Below are positions 42,816 to 51,526 of a stretch of DNA of 64,000 bases, one piece after another. A program made the translations under genes and the position numbers. This DNA is from Streptomyces abikoensis (GTDB lineage: Bacteria; Actinomycetota; Actinomycetes; Streptomycetales; Streptomycetaceae), in assembly GCF_014648775.1 (NCBI RefSeq), contig NZ_BMRT01000006.1, forward strand, positions 186,001 to 250,000. The letters are read 5' to 3'. Numbering within the stretch: position 1 is the first letter of the stretch; every line of letters starts with the position of its first letter. The notes below the pieces were generated by a model. That model saw only the letters and a list, made by a program, of their open reading frames with translations. It ran no database searches and was not told the DNA's origin.

Positions 42816-44078
42816 GTGAGCACCTTCAAGGCCCCCAAGGGCACCTACGACCTCCTTCCGCCCGACTCGGCCACCTACCTCGCCGTGCGCGAGGCGATCT
42901 CCGCGCCGCTCAAGCGGTCCGGCTACGGCTATGTGGAGACCCCCGGCTTCGAGCAGGTCGAGCTGTTCTCCCGTGGCGTCGGCGAGTCCACCGACATCGT
43001 GACCAAGGAGATGTACACCCTCACCACGCGCGGCGGCGACCAGCTCGCCCTGCGCCCCGAGGGCACCGCCTCCGTGCTGCGCGCCGCCCTGGAGGCCAAC
43101 CTCCACAAGGCCGGCAACCTGCCCGTCAAGCTCTGGTACTCGGGCTCGTACTACCGCTACGAGCGCCCGCAGGCCGGCCGCTACCGCCACTTCTCGCAGG
43201 TCGGCGCGGAGGCCATCGGCGCCGAGGACCCGGCGCTGGACGCCGAGCTGATCATCCTGGCCGTCGACGCCTACAAGTCGCTGGGCCTTCAGAACTTCCG
43301 CCTGCTGCTCAACTCCCTCGGCGACAAGGAGTGCCGCCCCGCCTACCGGGCCGCCCTGCAGGACTTCCTGCGCGGCCTGGAGCTGGACGAGGACACCCGC
43401 CGCCGCATCGAGATCAACCCGCTGCGCGTCCTCGACGACAAGCGCGAGGCCGTCCAGAAGCAGCTCGTCGGCGCCCCCATGCTCCGCGACCACCTGTGCG
43501 AGGCGTGCAAGGAGTACCACGAGGAGGTCCGCGCGCTGCTGACCGCCGCCGGCGTCGCCTTCGAGGACGACGAGAAGCTGGTCCGGGGCCTGGACTACTA
43601 CACCCGCACCACCTTCGAGTTCGTCCACGACGGCCTCGGCTCGCAGTCCGCCGTCGGCGGCGGCGGCCGCTACGACGGCCTCTCCGAGATGATCGGCGGC
43701 CCCGCCCTGCCGTCCGTCGGCTGGGCACTCGGCGTCGACCGTACGGTGCTGGCCCTCAAGGCCGAGGGGATCGACCTCGAACTCCCCGCCGCCACTCAGG
43801 TCTTCGCGGTGCCGCTGGGCGAGGAGGCCCGCCGGGTGCTCTTCGGCGTGGTGACCGAGCTGCGCCGGGCCGGCGTCGCCACCGACTTCGCCTTCGGCGG
43901 CAAGGGCCTGAAGAACGCCATGAAGTCGGCCAACCGCTCCGGCGCGCGCTTCGCGCTCGTCGCCGGCGAGCGGGATCTCGCCGAGGGCGTGGTGCAGCTC
44001 AAGGACCTGGAGAGCGGCGAGCAGAAGGCCGTGTCCCTCGACACCGTCGTGAGTGAAGTCCGTTCGGCCCAGAGCTGA
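42816..44078 (+). CDS. hisS: Histidine--tRNA ligase
   Basis: Class II synthetase charging tRNA-His. The 420-residue product opens MSTFKAPKGTYDLLPPDSAT. Motif 2 with SYYRYERPQAGRYRHFSQVG is near residue 115, the histidine-binding LVRGLDYYTRTTFEF near residue 260, and the C-terminal anticodon domain ends at SLDTVVSEVRSAQS. GTG 42816 is preceded by GAGAG. It begins 11 bases after the MBL gene, so the two are probably co-transcribed. Confidence 0.97.
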   Translation: MSTFKAPKGTYDLLPPDSATYLAVREAISAPLKRSGYGYVETPGFEQVELFSRGVGESTDIVTKEMYTLTTRGGDQLALRPEGTASVLRAALEANLHKAGNLPVKLWYSGSYYRYERPQAGRYRHFSQVGAEAIGAEDPALDAELIILAVDAYKSLGLQNFRLLLNSLGDKECRPAYRAALQDFLRGLELDEDTRRRIEINPLRVLDDKREAVQKQLVGAPMLRDHLCEACKEYHEEVRALLTAAGVAFEDDEKLVRGLDYYTRTTFEFVHDGLGSQSAVGGGGRYDGLSEMIGGPALPSVGWALGVDRTVLALKAEGIDLELPAATQVFAVPLGEEARRVLFGVVTELRRAGVATDFAFGGKGLKNAMKSANRSGARFALVAGERDLAEGVVQLKDLESGEQKAVSLDTVVSEVRSAQS

Positions 44079-44138
44079 TTCACAGACTGCTGGTGCAGAA
44101 TGAGGCGGCAACGGCCTACTGATGGGATCGACAGCGCT

Positions 44139-44789
44139 ATGACGACTTCGGCACTCGACCGTTCGGACCTCGACGGCACCGAGCGGGACGGCCCCGGCCG
44201 TGGCGCCGTGGGCGCGAGCCGCGCGTTCGCGCTGCTGCTGGTGATCACCGGCGCCATGGGTCTGCTGGCCTCCTGGGTCATCACGCTGGACAAGATCGAG
44301 CTCCTCAAGGACCCGAACTTCAAGCCCGGCTGCAGCCTCAACCCCATCGTCTCCTGCGGCAACATCATGCAGAGCGAGCAGGCCGAGGCCTTCGGGTTCC
44401 CCAATCCGATGCTGGGCCTGGTCTGCTACGGCGTGATCATCGCGATCGGGCTGGCGCTGCTCTCCGGCGCCCGCTTGCCGCGCTGGTACTGGCTGGGCAT
44501 GGAGGCCGGCTGCCTCTTCGGCGTCGGCTTCGTCACCTGGCTCCAGTACCAGTCGCTGTACGTCATCGGCTCGCTGTGCCTGTGGTGCTGCCTGGCCTGG
44601 GTCGCCACGATCCTGATGTTCTGGTACGTCACCGTGCAGAACGTCCGGCACGGCTTCATCCCCGCGCCGGACGGGCTCAAGCGGGGGCTGCTGGAGTTCC
44701 ACTGGGTGCTGCCGGTGCTGCACATCGGCGTCATCGGGATGCTGATCCTCACCAAGTGGTGGTGGTTCTGGACGGGCGGCACGGCCTGA
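44139..44789 (+). CDS. Vitamin K epoxide reductase-family protein (VKOR-like)
   Basis: Membrane protein of 216 residues with four or five spans. It shows the VKOR pattern: CSLNPIVSCGNIMQSEQAEA, with the outer cysteine pair near residues 67-75, and the active-site CxxC in CLWCCLAW near residue 147. Such enzymes reoxidise Dsb-like proteins using quinone. It could supply oxidising equivalents for disulfide formation in exported proteins. The ATG at 44139 was chosen. A terminator follows. Confidence 0.9.
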   Translation: MTTSALDRSDLDGTERDGPGRGAVGASRAFALLLVITGAMGLLASWVITLDKIELLKDPNFKPGCSLNPIVSCGNIMQSEQAEAFGFPNPMLGLVCYGVIIAIGLALLSGARLPRWYWLGMEAGCLFGVGFVTWLQYQSLYVIGSLCLWCCLAWVATILMFWYVTVQNVRHGFIPAPDGLKRGLLEFHWVLPVLHIGVIGMLILTKWWWFWTGGTA

Positions 44790-44814
44790 CGCGCCCCTTC
44801 GCATCGGCTTGATC

Positions 44815-44846
44815 AATGCCGCCGGACCCTCGGGTCCGGCGGCATT
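44815..44846 (+). terminator. Terminator after the VKOR gene
   Basis: AATGCCGCCGGACCC (44815-44829) pairs exactly with GGGTCCGGCGGCATT (44832-44846). The last two bases overlap the start of the rarA promoter motif. Confidence 0.85.
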
Positions 44847-44867
44847 GTCAGTGGGGTGGCATAGGGT
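44845..44867 (+). promoter_or_regulatory. PafBC/RecA-NDp-type DNA-damage promoter of rarA
   Basis: TTGTCAGTG (44845-44853), eight bases and TAGGGT (44862-44867) is an exact fit to the actinobacterial damage promoter consensus. The GTG start lies at 44875, so the mRNA is probably leaderless. Confidence 0.85.
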
Positions 44868-44874
44868 TTCGAGC

Positions 44875-46224
44875 GTGGAGCCCGACCTGTTCACCGCCGC
44901 CGCGGAAGACCGCCAGGAGAAGGATCCGGCGAGCAGCCCGCTGGCCGTCCGGATGCGCCCCCGCACGCTCGACGAGGTGGTCGGGCAGGGGCACCTGCTC
45001 AAGCCCGGCTCCCCGCTGCGCCGCCTGGTGGGAGAGGGCAGCGGCGGCCCCGCCGGGCCCTCCTCGGTGATCCTCTGGGGCCCGCCCGGCATCGGCAAGA
45101 CCACGCTCGCCTATGTGGTCAGCCAGGCCACCAACAAGCGCTTCGTGGAGCTCTCCGCGATCACCGCCGGGGTCAAGGAGGTACGGGCCGTCATCGACGG
45201 CGCGCGCCGCGCCTCCGGGGGCTACGGCAAGGAGACCGTCCTCTTCCTGGACGAGATCCACCGTTTCAGCAAGGCCCAGCAGGACTCACTGCTGCCCGCC
45301 GTGGAGAACCGCTGGGTCACGCTCATCGCGGCCACGACGGAGAACCCGTACTTCTCGATCATCTCCCCGCTGCTCTCCCGCTCCCTGCTGCTGACCCTCC
45401 AGGCGCTGACGGACGACGATCTGCGCGGCCTGATCCGTCGCGCCCTCACCGACGAACGGGGGCTGGGCGGGGCGGTGGCCCTCTCGGAGGACGCCGAGGC
45501 CCATCTGCTGCGCATCGCGGGCGGTGACGCCCGGCGCGCGCTCACGGCGCTGGAGGCGGGCGCGGGCTCGGCCATCGCCAAGGGCGAGGACGAGATCACC
45601 CTGGAGACGCTGGAGGGCGCGGTCGACCGGGCGGCCGTGAAGTACGACCGCGACGGCGATCAGCACTACGACGTGGCCAGCGCCCTGATCAAGTCCATCC
45701 GCGGCTCGGACGTGGACGCGACGCTGCACTATCTGGCGCGGATGATCGAGGCGGGGGAGGACCCGCGCTTCATCGCGCGCCGGCTGATGATCTCGGCGAG
45801 CGAGGACATCGGCCTGGCCGACCCCACGGCCCTCCAGACGGCGGTGGCCGGAGCGCAGGCCGTCGCCATGATCGGTTTCCCCGAGGCGAGGATCACGCTG
45901 GGTCACGTGGCGGTGGCGCTGGCACTGGCCCCGAAGTCCAACGCGGCGTATCTGGCGATCGACGCCGCGCTGGCGGACGTACGGGCGGGGCTGGCGGGGC
46001 CGGTGCCGGCGCATCTGCGGGACAGTCACTACAAGGGGGCGGGGAAGCTGGGGCATGGGGAGGGGTATGTCTACCCCCATGACGTGCCGGGGGGCATCGC
46101 GGCGCAGCAGTACGCGCCGGATTCCGTGCACGGGAAGGTGTACTACGAGCCGACTCGGCACGGAGCCGAAGCGCGGTACGCGGACGTTGTCGAACGCGTC
46201 CGTGCCCGGCTCAAGGGTGAGTGA
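44875..46224 (+). CDS. rarA: Replication-associated recombination protein A (RarA/MgsA)
   Basis: AAA+ ATPase acting at stalled replication forks. The 449-residue chain has Walker A GPPGIGKTT near residue 68, Walker B LFLDEIHRFSKAQQD near residue 123, ATTENPYFSI sensor 1, and the lid helices with GGDARRALTALEAG. The C-terminal tetramerisation region has EDIGLADPTALQ. GTG 44875 has no ribosome binding site but sits at the expected transcription start of a damage promoter. Confidence 0.96.
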   Translation: MEPDLFTAAAEDRQEKDPASSPLAVRMRPRTLDEVVGQGHLLKPGSPLRRLVGEGSGGPAGPSSVILWGPPGIGKTTLAYVVSQATNKRFVELSAITAGVKEVRAVIDGARRASGGYGKETVLFLDEIHRFSKAQQDSLLPAVENRWVTLIAATTENPYFSIISPLLSRSLLLTLQALTDDDLRGLIRRALTDERGLGGAVALSEDAEAHLLRIAGGDARRALTALEAGAGSAIAKGEDEITLETLEGAVDRAAVKYDRDGDQHYDVASALIKSIRGSDVDATLHYLARMIEAGEDPRFIARRLMISASEDIGLADPTALQTAVAGAQAVAMIGFPEARITLGHVAVALALAPKSNAAYLAIDAALADVRAGLAGPVPAHLRDSHYKGAGKLGHGEGYVYPHDVPGGIAAQQYAPDSVHGKVYYEPTRHGAEARYADVVERVRARLKGE

Positions 46225-46229
46225 TCTCG

Positions 46230-46316
46230 CCCCAGCCCCGCCCTTTCTCCGTTTCCCGGGGCTCCGCCCCGGACCCCGGTCCTCAAACGCCGGACGGGCT
46301 GCATCGCAGCCCGTCC
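46230..46316. repeat. Dispersed Streptomyces intergenic element with terminal hairpin
   Basis: A half-element with CCCGCCCTTTC, CCGTTTCC and GGGGCTCCGCCCC, then TCAAACGCCGGACGGGCTG, a combination I recall as common between Streptomyces genes. GGACGGGCTGC (46292-46302) pairs with GCAGCCCGTCC (46306-46316). It lies between convergent rarA and the DUF2470 gene and may terminate both. A related full palindrome is at 58202-58323. Confidence 0.65.
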
Positions 46317-46321
46317 CATGC

Positions 46322-47182
46322 TCAGCAGCCCGCGGCCTCGAAGAGCTGGTGCATCGCGCGCCGCAAGGCGACGACGTCGTCGACCGGCTCCGGGAATTCG
46401 AAGCGGGCGTCGAAGGAGCGGTCGGCCGGGGTGCCGGGGCCGTGGCGGCGGGTGAAGCGGACGCGGAGGCCGTAGCGGTCCAGAGCCACCGGCACCGCCG
46501 ACGCGTACGCGTCCCACGCGTCGCTCTCGCGGTCGCCGAGCAGCGCGCACAGGCTGCGCACCTGGTCGCCGTGGCCGGAGTGGAGGTGCTGGAGCAGCTC
46601 CGCCTCGTGCTCGACCAGCGGGTCGGGGCAGGCGCGGGCGAAGGCGTCGGGCTCGACGGTCTCGGCGCCCCACAGGTCGTCCACGCTCGCCTCGCCCAGC
46701 TCCAGCCGCAGGAGCATCCGGCCCGGCTCGGCGACGCCGGGCACGCAGGTCAGCCAGCCGGACAGCCAGGCGCGGCCGCGGATCCGGTTGGGGACGGAGA
46801 CGGGGGCCACGTCCGTGAGCTCCAGGACGACGGCCAGCTCGTCGTCCTGGGCGTGGGTGGCGGCCCGGACGGCCGGGGAGTCGGCGGGCAGGACGAGGAA
46901 GACCTCGCCGTCCGGGCCCACGGTCCGCACGTCCGGCAGCAGCTGGTCGGGGCAGGAGCCGGCGGCCCCGGGAATGAGCAGCACCGCGGAGCATGTACTC
47001 TGTACGAGAGTTCGTGTGCGCTCGGCTGCTGACGGCATCCGGGCGATCTCAAGTCCGCCAGGACGCGGCTGACCACGATCTGATCGGACCTCCGTCACGT
47101 CGACGCCCTCGTGAGCGTCGGATCCCTTTTGGGATCCCTTCGTGCTGTCCGTGATGTGACTGGTGTTCCCCGGACGAGACAT
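46322..47182 (-). CDS. DUF2470-domain protein, candidate iron-regulated heme-related protein
   Basis: A 286-residue protein of two parts. The N-terminal FMN-binding split-barrel-like half includes AERTRTLVQSTCSAVLLIPG, and the C-terminal DUF2470-like region includes HEAELLQHLHSGHGDQVRSL and YGLRVRFTRRHGPGTP. DUF2470 domains occur at the end of HugZ-type heme oxygenases. ATG 47182 is preceded by AAGGAG and by an iron box at 47197-47215, which decides this start over the internal ATG at 47038. The N-terminal 48 residues look disordered. Confidence 0.82.
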   Translation of the reverse strand: MSRPGNTSHITDSTKGSQKGSDAHEGVDVTEVRSDRGQPRPGGLEIARMPSAAERTRTLVQSTCSAVLLIPGAAGSCPDQLLPDVRTVGPDGEVFLVLPADSPAVRAATHAQDDELAVVLELTDVAPVSVPNRIRGRAWLSGWLTCVPGVAEPGRMLLRLELGEASVDDLWGAETVEPDAFARACPDPLVEHEAELLQHLHSGHGDQVRSLCALLGDRESDAWDAYASAVPVALDRYGLRVRFTRRHGPGTPADRSFDARFEFPEPVDDVVALRRAMHQLFEAAGC

Positions 47183-47196
47183 GCGATCTCCTTGAG

Positions 47197-47215
47197 TAAG
47201 GTAAGCCTAACCTAA
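47197..47215. promoter_or_regulatory. IdeR/DmdR-type iron box
   Basis: TAAGGTAAGCCTAACCTAA fits the degenerate iron box TWAGGTWAGSCTWACCTWA at every position. It lies 14 bases before the DUF2470 start and 24 bases before rpsD on the other strand. Iron-bound repressor here should shut off the DUF2470 gene, and could affect rpsD. Confidence 0.8.
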
Positions 47216-47239
47216 CTTATCAACGGAGGTCTGGAGAAC

Positions 47240-47854
47240 GTGCCTAACCAGTCGCGTCCCAAGGTCAAGAAGTCCCGTGCGCTCGGCATCGCGCTGACGC
47301 CGAAGGCCGTCAAGTACTTCGAGGCCCGCCCCTACCCGCCGGGCGAGCACGGCCGTGGCCGCAAGCAGAACTCGGACTACAAGGTCCGTCTGCTCGAGAA
47401 GCAGCGTCTGCGCGCCCAGTACGACATCAGCGAGCGCCAGATGGCGCGTGCCTACGACCGCGCCAAGAAGGCCGAGGGCAAGACGGGCGAGGCGCTGGTC
47501 GTCGAGCTCGAGCGTCGCCTCGACGCCCTGGTCCTGCGTTCGGGCATCGCCCGCACCGTGTACCAGTCCCGCCAGATGGTCGTCCACGGCCACATCGAGG
47601 TCAACGGCAAGAAGGTCGACAAGCCGTCCTTCCGCGTCCGTCCGAACGACGTCGTGACCGTTCGCGAGCGCAGCCGTGCCAAGCACCCGTTCCAGGTCGC
47701 CATGGCCGGTGGCTACGCCGGTGAGGGCGAGACCCCGCGTTACCTGCAGGTCAACCTGCAGGCGCTGGCGTTCCGCCTGGACCGCGAGCCGAACCGCAAG
47801 GAGATCCCGGTGATCTGCGACGAGCAGCTCGTCGTCGAGTACTACGCCCGCTAA
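47240..47854 (+). CDS. rpsD: 30S ribosomal protein S4, zinc-free (C-minus) form
   Basis: Primary assembly protein of the 30S body. In the 204-residue chain the N-terminal region, PNQSRPKVKKSRALGIALTP, lacks the four-cysteine zinc site present in C-plus S4 proteins. The S4 RNA-binding domain has LDALVLRSGIARTVYQSRQM and HGHIEVNGKKVDKPSFRV. The last block ends ICDEQLVVEYYAR. GTG 47240 follows GGAGG at a good distance. It is divergent from the DUF2470 gene. A hairpin follows. Confidence 0.98.
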   Translation: MPNQSRPKVKKSRALGIALTPKAVKYFEARPYPPGEHGRGRKQNSDYKVRLLEKQRLRAQYDISERQMARAYDRAKKAEGKTGEALVVELERRLDALVLRSGIARTVYQSRQMVVHGHIEVNGKKVDKPSFRVRPNDVVTVRERSRAKHPFQVAMAGGYAGEGETPRYLQVNLQALAFRLDREPNRKEIPVICDEQLVVEYYAR

Positions 47855-47880
47855 TCCGGACGTTTTACCTCTCCTTTCGC

Positions 47881-47928
47881 CCAGCCCGTCGTTCCGCCGG
47901 CCCTCGTGGCCGCGGGCCGGCGGGCTGG
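47881..47928 (+). terminator. Hairpin after rpsD
   Basis: CCGCCGGCCC (47894-47903) and GGGCCGGCGG (47914-47923) form a stem. The flanking CCAGCCCG (47881-47888) and CGGGCTGG (47921-47928) give an alternative longer fold. Confidence 0.65.
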
Positions 47929-48073
47929 CGCGTTTCCGGGGCCGACGGGCCCCGCGCGTCCCTCGTACATCCGTGCCGTACGGACCGGTAATGCGGTACG
48001 GCCGCCGAGGCCCGGCGCGATAAGGTCGGTATCCGACAAGCGTTGAAAGACAACAGCTAGGGAGCGGTGCAGC

Positions 48074-48517
48074 GTGTCCGGTGGAGAGGTGGCCGGGATC
48101 CTCGTGGCCGTCTTCTGGGCGATCCTCGTGTCGTTCATCGCCCTGGTGCTGGTGCGGCTCGCGCAGACGCTGAGAGCGGCCACGAAACTGGTCGCCGACA
48201 TCTCCGAGCAGGCCGTCCCGCTGCTGGCCGACGCGTCCGCGACCGTCCGCTCCGCCAACACCCAGCTCGCCCGCGTCGACTCGATCACCGCGGACGTCCA
48301 GGAGGTCACGGCGAACGCCTCGGCGCTCTCCTCGACCGTCTCCTCCGCCTTCGGCGGCCCCCTGGTCAAGGTCGCCGCGTTCGGTTACGGCGTCCGCCGC
48401 GCGATGGGCCGCAAGGCGGAGCCCGAGCCGAGGAGCACCGTCTTCGTCGGCAGGGCCGTCGACAAGAAACTGCCGTCCGCCCGGTTCGGCGGCCGCCGTC
48501 TCCGTGGGAAGGGCTGA
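48074..48517 (+). CDS. DUF948-domain membrane-anchored coiled-coil protein
   Basis: Unknown function. The 147-residue chain has one N-terminal span (GILVAVFWAILVSFIALVLV) and a helix bundle with heptad pattern (SANTQLARVDSITADVQEVT). It ends with a basic tail. DUF948 proteins are widespread in Gram-positives. The gene is followed by a small gene and alaS in the same direction. GTG 48074 is the only start upstream of the span. Confidence 0.87.
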   Translation: MSGGEVAGILVAVFWAILVSFIALVLVRLAQTLRAATKLVADISEQAVPLLADASATVRSANTQLARVDSITADVQEVTANASALSSTVSSAFGGPLVKVAAFGYGVRRAMGRKAEPEPRSTVFVGRAVDKKLPSARFGGRRLRGKG

Positions 48518-48526
48518 GTCCCGGAA

Positions 48527-48856
48527 ATGTTCCGCCGCACGTTCTGGTTCACCACCGGTGTAGCAGCCGGTGTCTGGGCCACCACCAAGGTCAACCGCAA
48601 GCTCGCCAAGCTCACCCCGGAGAGCCTGGCGCTCCAGGCGGCCGACCGGGCCGTGATCGCCGGCCGCAAGGTCAAGCTCTTCGCCCTCGACGTGCGCGAC
48701 GGCATGGCCCACCGGGAGGCGGCCCTCAAGGACGCCCTGGGCCTCGCCGCCGTCCCGCCGGAGCCGGACCGCCGCGCCCTTCCCGAGCAGCGCCGCCTCG
48801 TCGCTCTCGAGCAGCACCACCCCTACAACTCGTTCACCCGGAAAGAGGACCACTGA
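48527..48856 (+). CDS. Small conserved actinobacterial protein (DUF6167-like)
   Basis: Function unknown. The 109-residue chain begins MFRRTFWFTTGVAAGVWATT, a short hydrophobic segment that may insert in the membrane, and continues as an amphipathic region, ADRAVIAGRKVKLFALDVRD. It ends in HHPYNSFTRKEDH. The stop overlaps the alaS start, so translation is coupled. Always found next to alaS and the DUF948 gene in Streptomyces, as far as I recall. Confidence 0.82.
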   Translation: MFRRTFWFTTGVAAGVWATTKVNRKLAKLTPESLALQAADRAVIAGRKVKLFALDVRDGMAHREAALKDALGLAAVPPEPDRRALPEQRRLVALEQHHPYNSFTRKEDH

Positions 48857-51525
48857 TGGAGTCGGCTGAAATCCGCCGTCGCTGGCTGCGCTTCTTCGAG
48901 GAGCGCGGGCACACCGTCGTCCCCTCGGCGTCGCTCATCGCGGACGACCCGACGCTGCTGCTGGTCCCCGCGGGCATGGTCCCCTTCAAGCCCTACTTCC
49001 TCGGTGAGGTCAAGCCGCCCTTCCCGCGCGCCACGAGCGTGCAGAAGTGCGTCCGCACCCCGGACATCGAAGAGGTCGGCAAGACCACCCGCCACGGCAC
49101 GTTCTTCCAGATGTGCGGCAACTTCTCCTTCGGCGACTACTTCAAGGAAGGCGCCATCAAGTACGCCTGGGAGTTGCTGACGACTCCCGTGGCGGACGGC
49201 GGCTACGGCCTGGAGCCCGAGAAGCTCTGGATCACCGTCTACCTCGACGACGACGAGGCCGAGCGCATCTGGCGCGACGTCGTCGGCGTGCCGGCCCAGC
49301 GCATCCAGCGCCTGGGCAAGAAGGAGAACTACTGGTCCATGGGTGTCCCGGGCCCCTGCGGCCCGTGCTCCGAGATCAACTACGACCGGGGCCCGGAGTT
49401 CGGCGTCGAGGGCGGCCCGGCCGTCAACGACGAGCGCTACGTGGAGATCTGGAACCTGGTCTTCATGCAGTACGAGCGCGGTGCCGGCGAGGGCAAGGAG
49501 GACTTCCCGATCCTCGGCGAGCTGCCCAGCAAGAACATCGACACCGGCCTCGGCCTCGAGCGCCTGGCGATGATCCTCCAGGGCGTGCAGAACATGTACG
49601 AGACCGACACCCTGCGTGTCGTGATCGACAAGGCCACCGAGCTCACCGGCGTCCGGTACGGCGCCGCGAAGGACACGGACGTCTCCCTGCGCGTGGTCGC
49701 CGACCACATGCGCACGTCCACCATGCTCATCGGTGACGGCGTCACCCCCGGCAACGAGGGCCGCGGCTACGTCCTGCGCCGCATCATGCGCCGCGCCATC
49801 CGCAACATGCGCCTGATGGGCGCCACCGGCCCCGTCGTCGCCGACCTCCTCGACGTCGTCATCCGCACGATGGGCCAGCAGTACCCCGAGCTGCTCGCCG
49901 ACCGCACGCGCATCGAGACCGTCGCGCTCGCCGAAGAGGCCGCCTTCCTCAAGGCCCTCAAGGGCGGCACCAACATCCTCGACACCGCCGTGACCGAGAC
50001 CAAGGCCGCCGGTGGCACGGTCCTCTCCGGCGACAAGGCGTTCCTGCTCCACGACACCTGGGGCTTCCCCATCGACCTCACCCTGGAGATGGCCGCCGAA
50101 CAGGGCCTCTCCGTGGACGAGGACGGCTTCCGCCGCCTGATGAAGGAGCAGCGGGAGCGCGCCAAGGCCGACGCCAAGGCCAAGAAGACCGGCCACGCCG
50201 ACCTGTCCGCCTACCGCGAGGTCGCCGACACCTCCGGCGAGACCGACTTCACCGGCTACACCACCACCGAGGGCGAGTCGACCATCGTCGGCCTGCTCGT
50301 CGACGGCGTCTCCTCGCCCGCCGCCACCGAGGGCGACGAGGTCGAGGTCGTCCTCGACCGCACCCCCTTCTACGCCGAGGGCGGCGGCCAGCTCGCCGAC
50401 CAGGGCCGGATCAAGCTCCACTCCGGTGCCGTGATCGAGGTCCGCGACGTCCAGAAGCCGGTCCCCGGCGTGCACGTCCACAAGGGCGTCGTCCAGGTCG
50501 GCGAGGTCACCGTGGGCGCCCCCGCCTACGCCGTCATCGACGTCAAGCGCCGCCGCGCCATCGCCCGCGCCCACAGCGCCACCCACCTCACCCACCAGGC
50601 GCTGCGCGACGCCCTGGGCCCGACGGCCGCCCAGGCCGGCTCGGAGAACTCCCCGGGCCGCTTCCGCTTCGACTTCGGCTCGCCGACCGCCGTGCCCGGC
50701 TCGGTCCTCACCGACGTCGAGCAGCGCATCAACGAGGTCCTCTCCACCGAGCTCGACGTCCACGCGGAGGTCATGAGCCTGGAGGAGGCCAAGAAGGCCG
50801 GTGCCATCGCCGAGTTCGGCGAGAAGTACGGCGAGCGCGTGCGCGTCGTGACCATCGGCGACTTCTCCAAGGAGCTGTGCGGCGGTACGCACGTCGCCAA
50901 CACCGCCCAGCTGGGTCTGGTGAAGCTCCTCGGCGAGTCCTCGATCGGCTCCGGCGTGCGCCGTGTCGAGGCCCTCGTGGGCGCCGACGCCTACAACTTC
51001 CTGGCCAAGGAGCACACGGTCGTCGCCCAGCTCACCGAGCTGGTCAAGGGCCGTCCGGAGGAGCTCCCGGAGAAGATCTCCGGCATGCTCGCCAAGCTCA
51101 AGGACGCCGAGAAGGAGATCGAGCGCTTCCGCGCCGAGAAGGTCCTGGCGGCCGCCGCCGGCCTGGCCGAGGGCGCCAAGGACGTCCACGGCATCGCCCT
51201 CGTCACCGGCCGGGTGCCGGACGGCACCGGCGCCGACGACCTGCGCAAGCTGGTCCTCGACGTCCGTGGCCGCATCCAGGGCGGCCGGGCCGCCGTGGTG
51301 GCCCTGTTCACCGTCGCCAACGGCCGCCCGCTGACCGTGATCGCCACCAACGAGGCCGCCCGTGAGCGCGGTCTGAAGGCCGGCGACCTGGTCCGTACGG
51401 CCGCGAAGACCCTCGGCGGCGGTGGCGGCGGCAAGCCGGACGTCGCCCAGGGCGGCGGCCAGAACCCCGAGGCCCTCGACGAGGCCATGGCCGCCGTCGA
51501 GCGCCTCGTGGCCGAGGCGGCCTGA
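48856..51525 (+). CDS. alaS: Alanine--tRNA ligase
   Basis: Class II synthetase with editing. The 889-residue product begins MESAEIRRRWLRFFEERGHT. The catalytic core has FFQMCGNFSFGDYFKEGAIK, then DTGLGLERLAMILQ. The editing domain zinc site is seen as HSATHLTHQAL (HxxxH) and LCGGTHVANTAQLG (Cys). The C-terminal DHHA1-type domain ends at EAMAAVERLVAEAA. ATG 48856 overlaps the previous stop. The next gene, ruvX, begins two bases after the stop. Confidence 0.98.
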   Translation: MESAEIRRRWLRFFEERGHTVVPSASLIADDPTLLLVPAGMVPFKPYFLGEVKPPFPRATSVQKCVRTPDIEEVGKTTRHGTFFQMCGNFSFGDYFKEGAIKYAWELLTTPVADGGYGLEPEKLWITVYLDDDEAERIWRDVVGVPAQRIQRLGKKENYWSMGVPGPCGPCSEINYDRGPEFGVEGGPAVNDERYVEIWNLVFMQYERGAGEGKEDFPILGELPSKNIDTGLGLERLAMILQGVQNMYETDTLRVVIDKATELTGVRYGAAKDTDVSLRVVADHMRTSTMLIGDGVTPGNEGRGYVLRRIMRRAIRNMRLMGATGPVVADLLDVVIRTMGQQYPELLADRTRIETVALAEEAAFLKALKGGTNILDTAVTETKAAGGTVLSGDKAFLLHDTWGFPIDLTLEMAAEQGLSVDEDGFRRLMKEQRERAKADAKAKKTGHADLSAYREVADTSGETDFTGYTTTEGESTIVGLLVDGVSSPAATEGDEVEVVLDRTPFYAEGGGQLADQGRIKLHSGAVIEVRDVQKPVPGVHVHKGVVQVGEVTVGAPAYAVIDVKRRRAIARAHSATHLTHQALRDALGPTAAQAGSENSPGRFRFDFGSPTAVPGSVLTDVEQRINEVLSTELDVHAEVMSLEEAKKAGAIAEFGEKYGERVRVVTIGDFSKELCGGTHVANTAQLGLVKLLGESSIGSGVRRVEALVGADAYNFLAKEHTVVAQLTELVKGRPEELPEKISGMLAKLKDAEKEIERFRAEKVLAAAAGLAEGAKDVHGIALVTGRVPDGTGADDLRKLVLDVRGRIQGGRAAVVALFTVANGRPLTVIATNEAARERGLKAGDLVRTAAKTLGGGGGGKPDVAQGGGQNPEALDEAMAAVERLVAEAA

Positions 51526-51526
51526 C

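Noticed and set aside
47038..47182. Shorter start (47038) for the DUF2470 gene
   Set aside because: The 47182 ATG has AAGGAG and the adjacent iron box; the internal ATG has no ribosome binding site.
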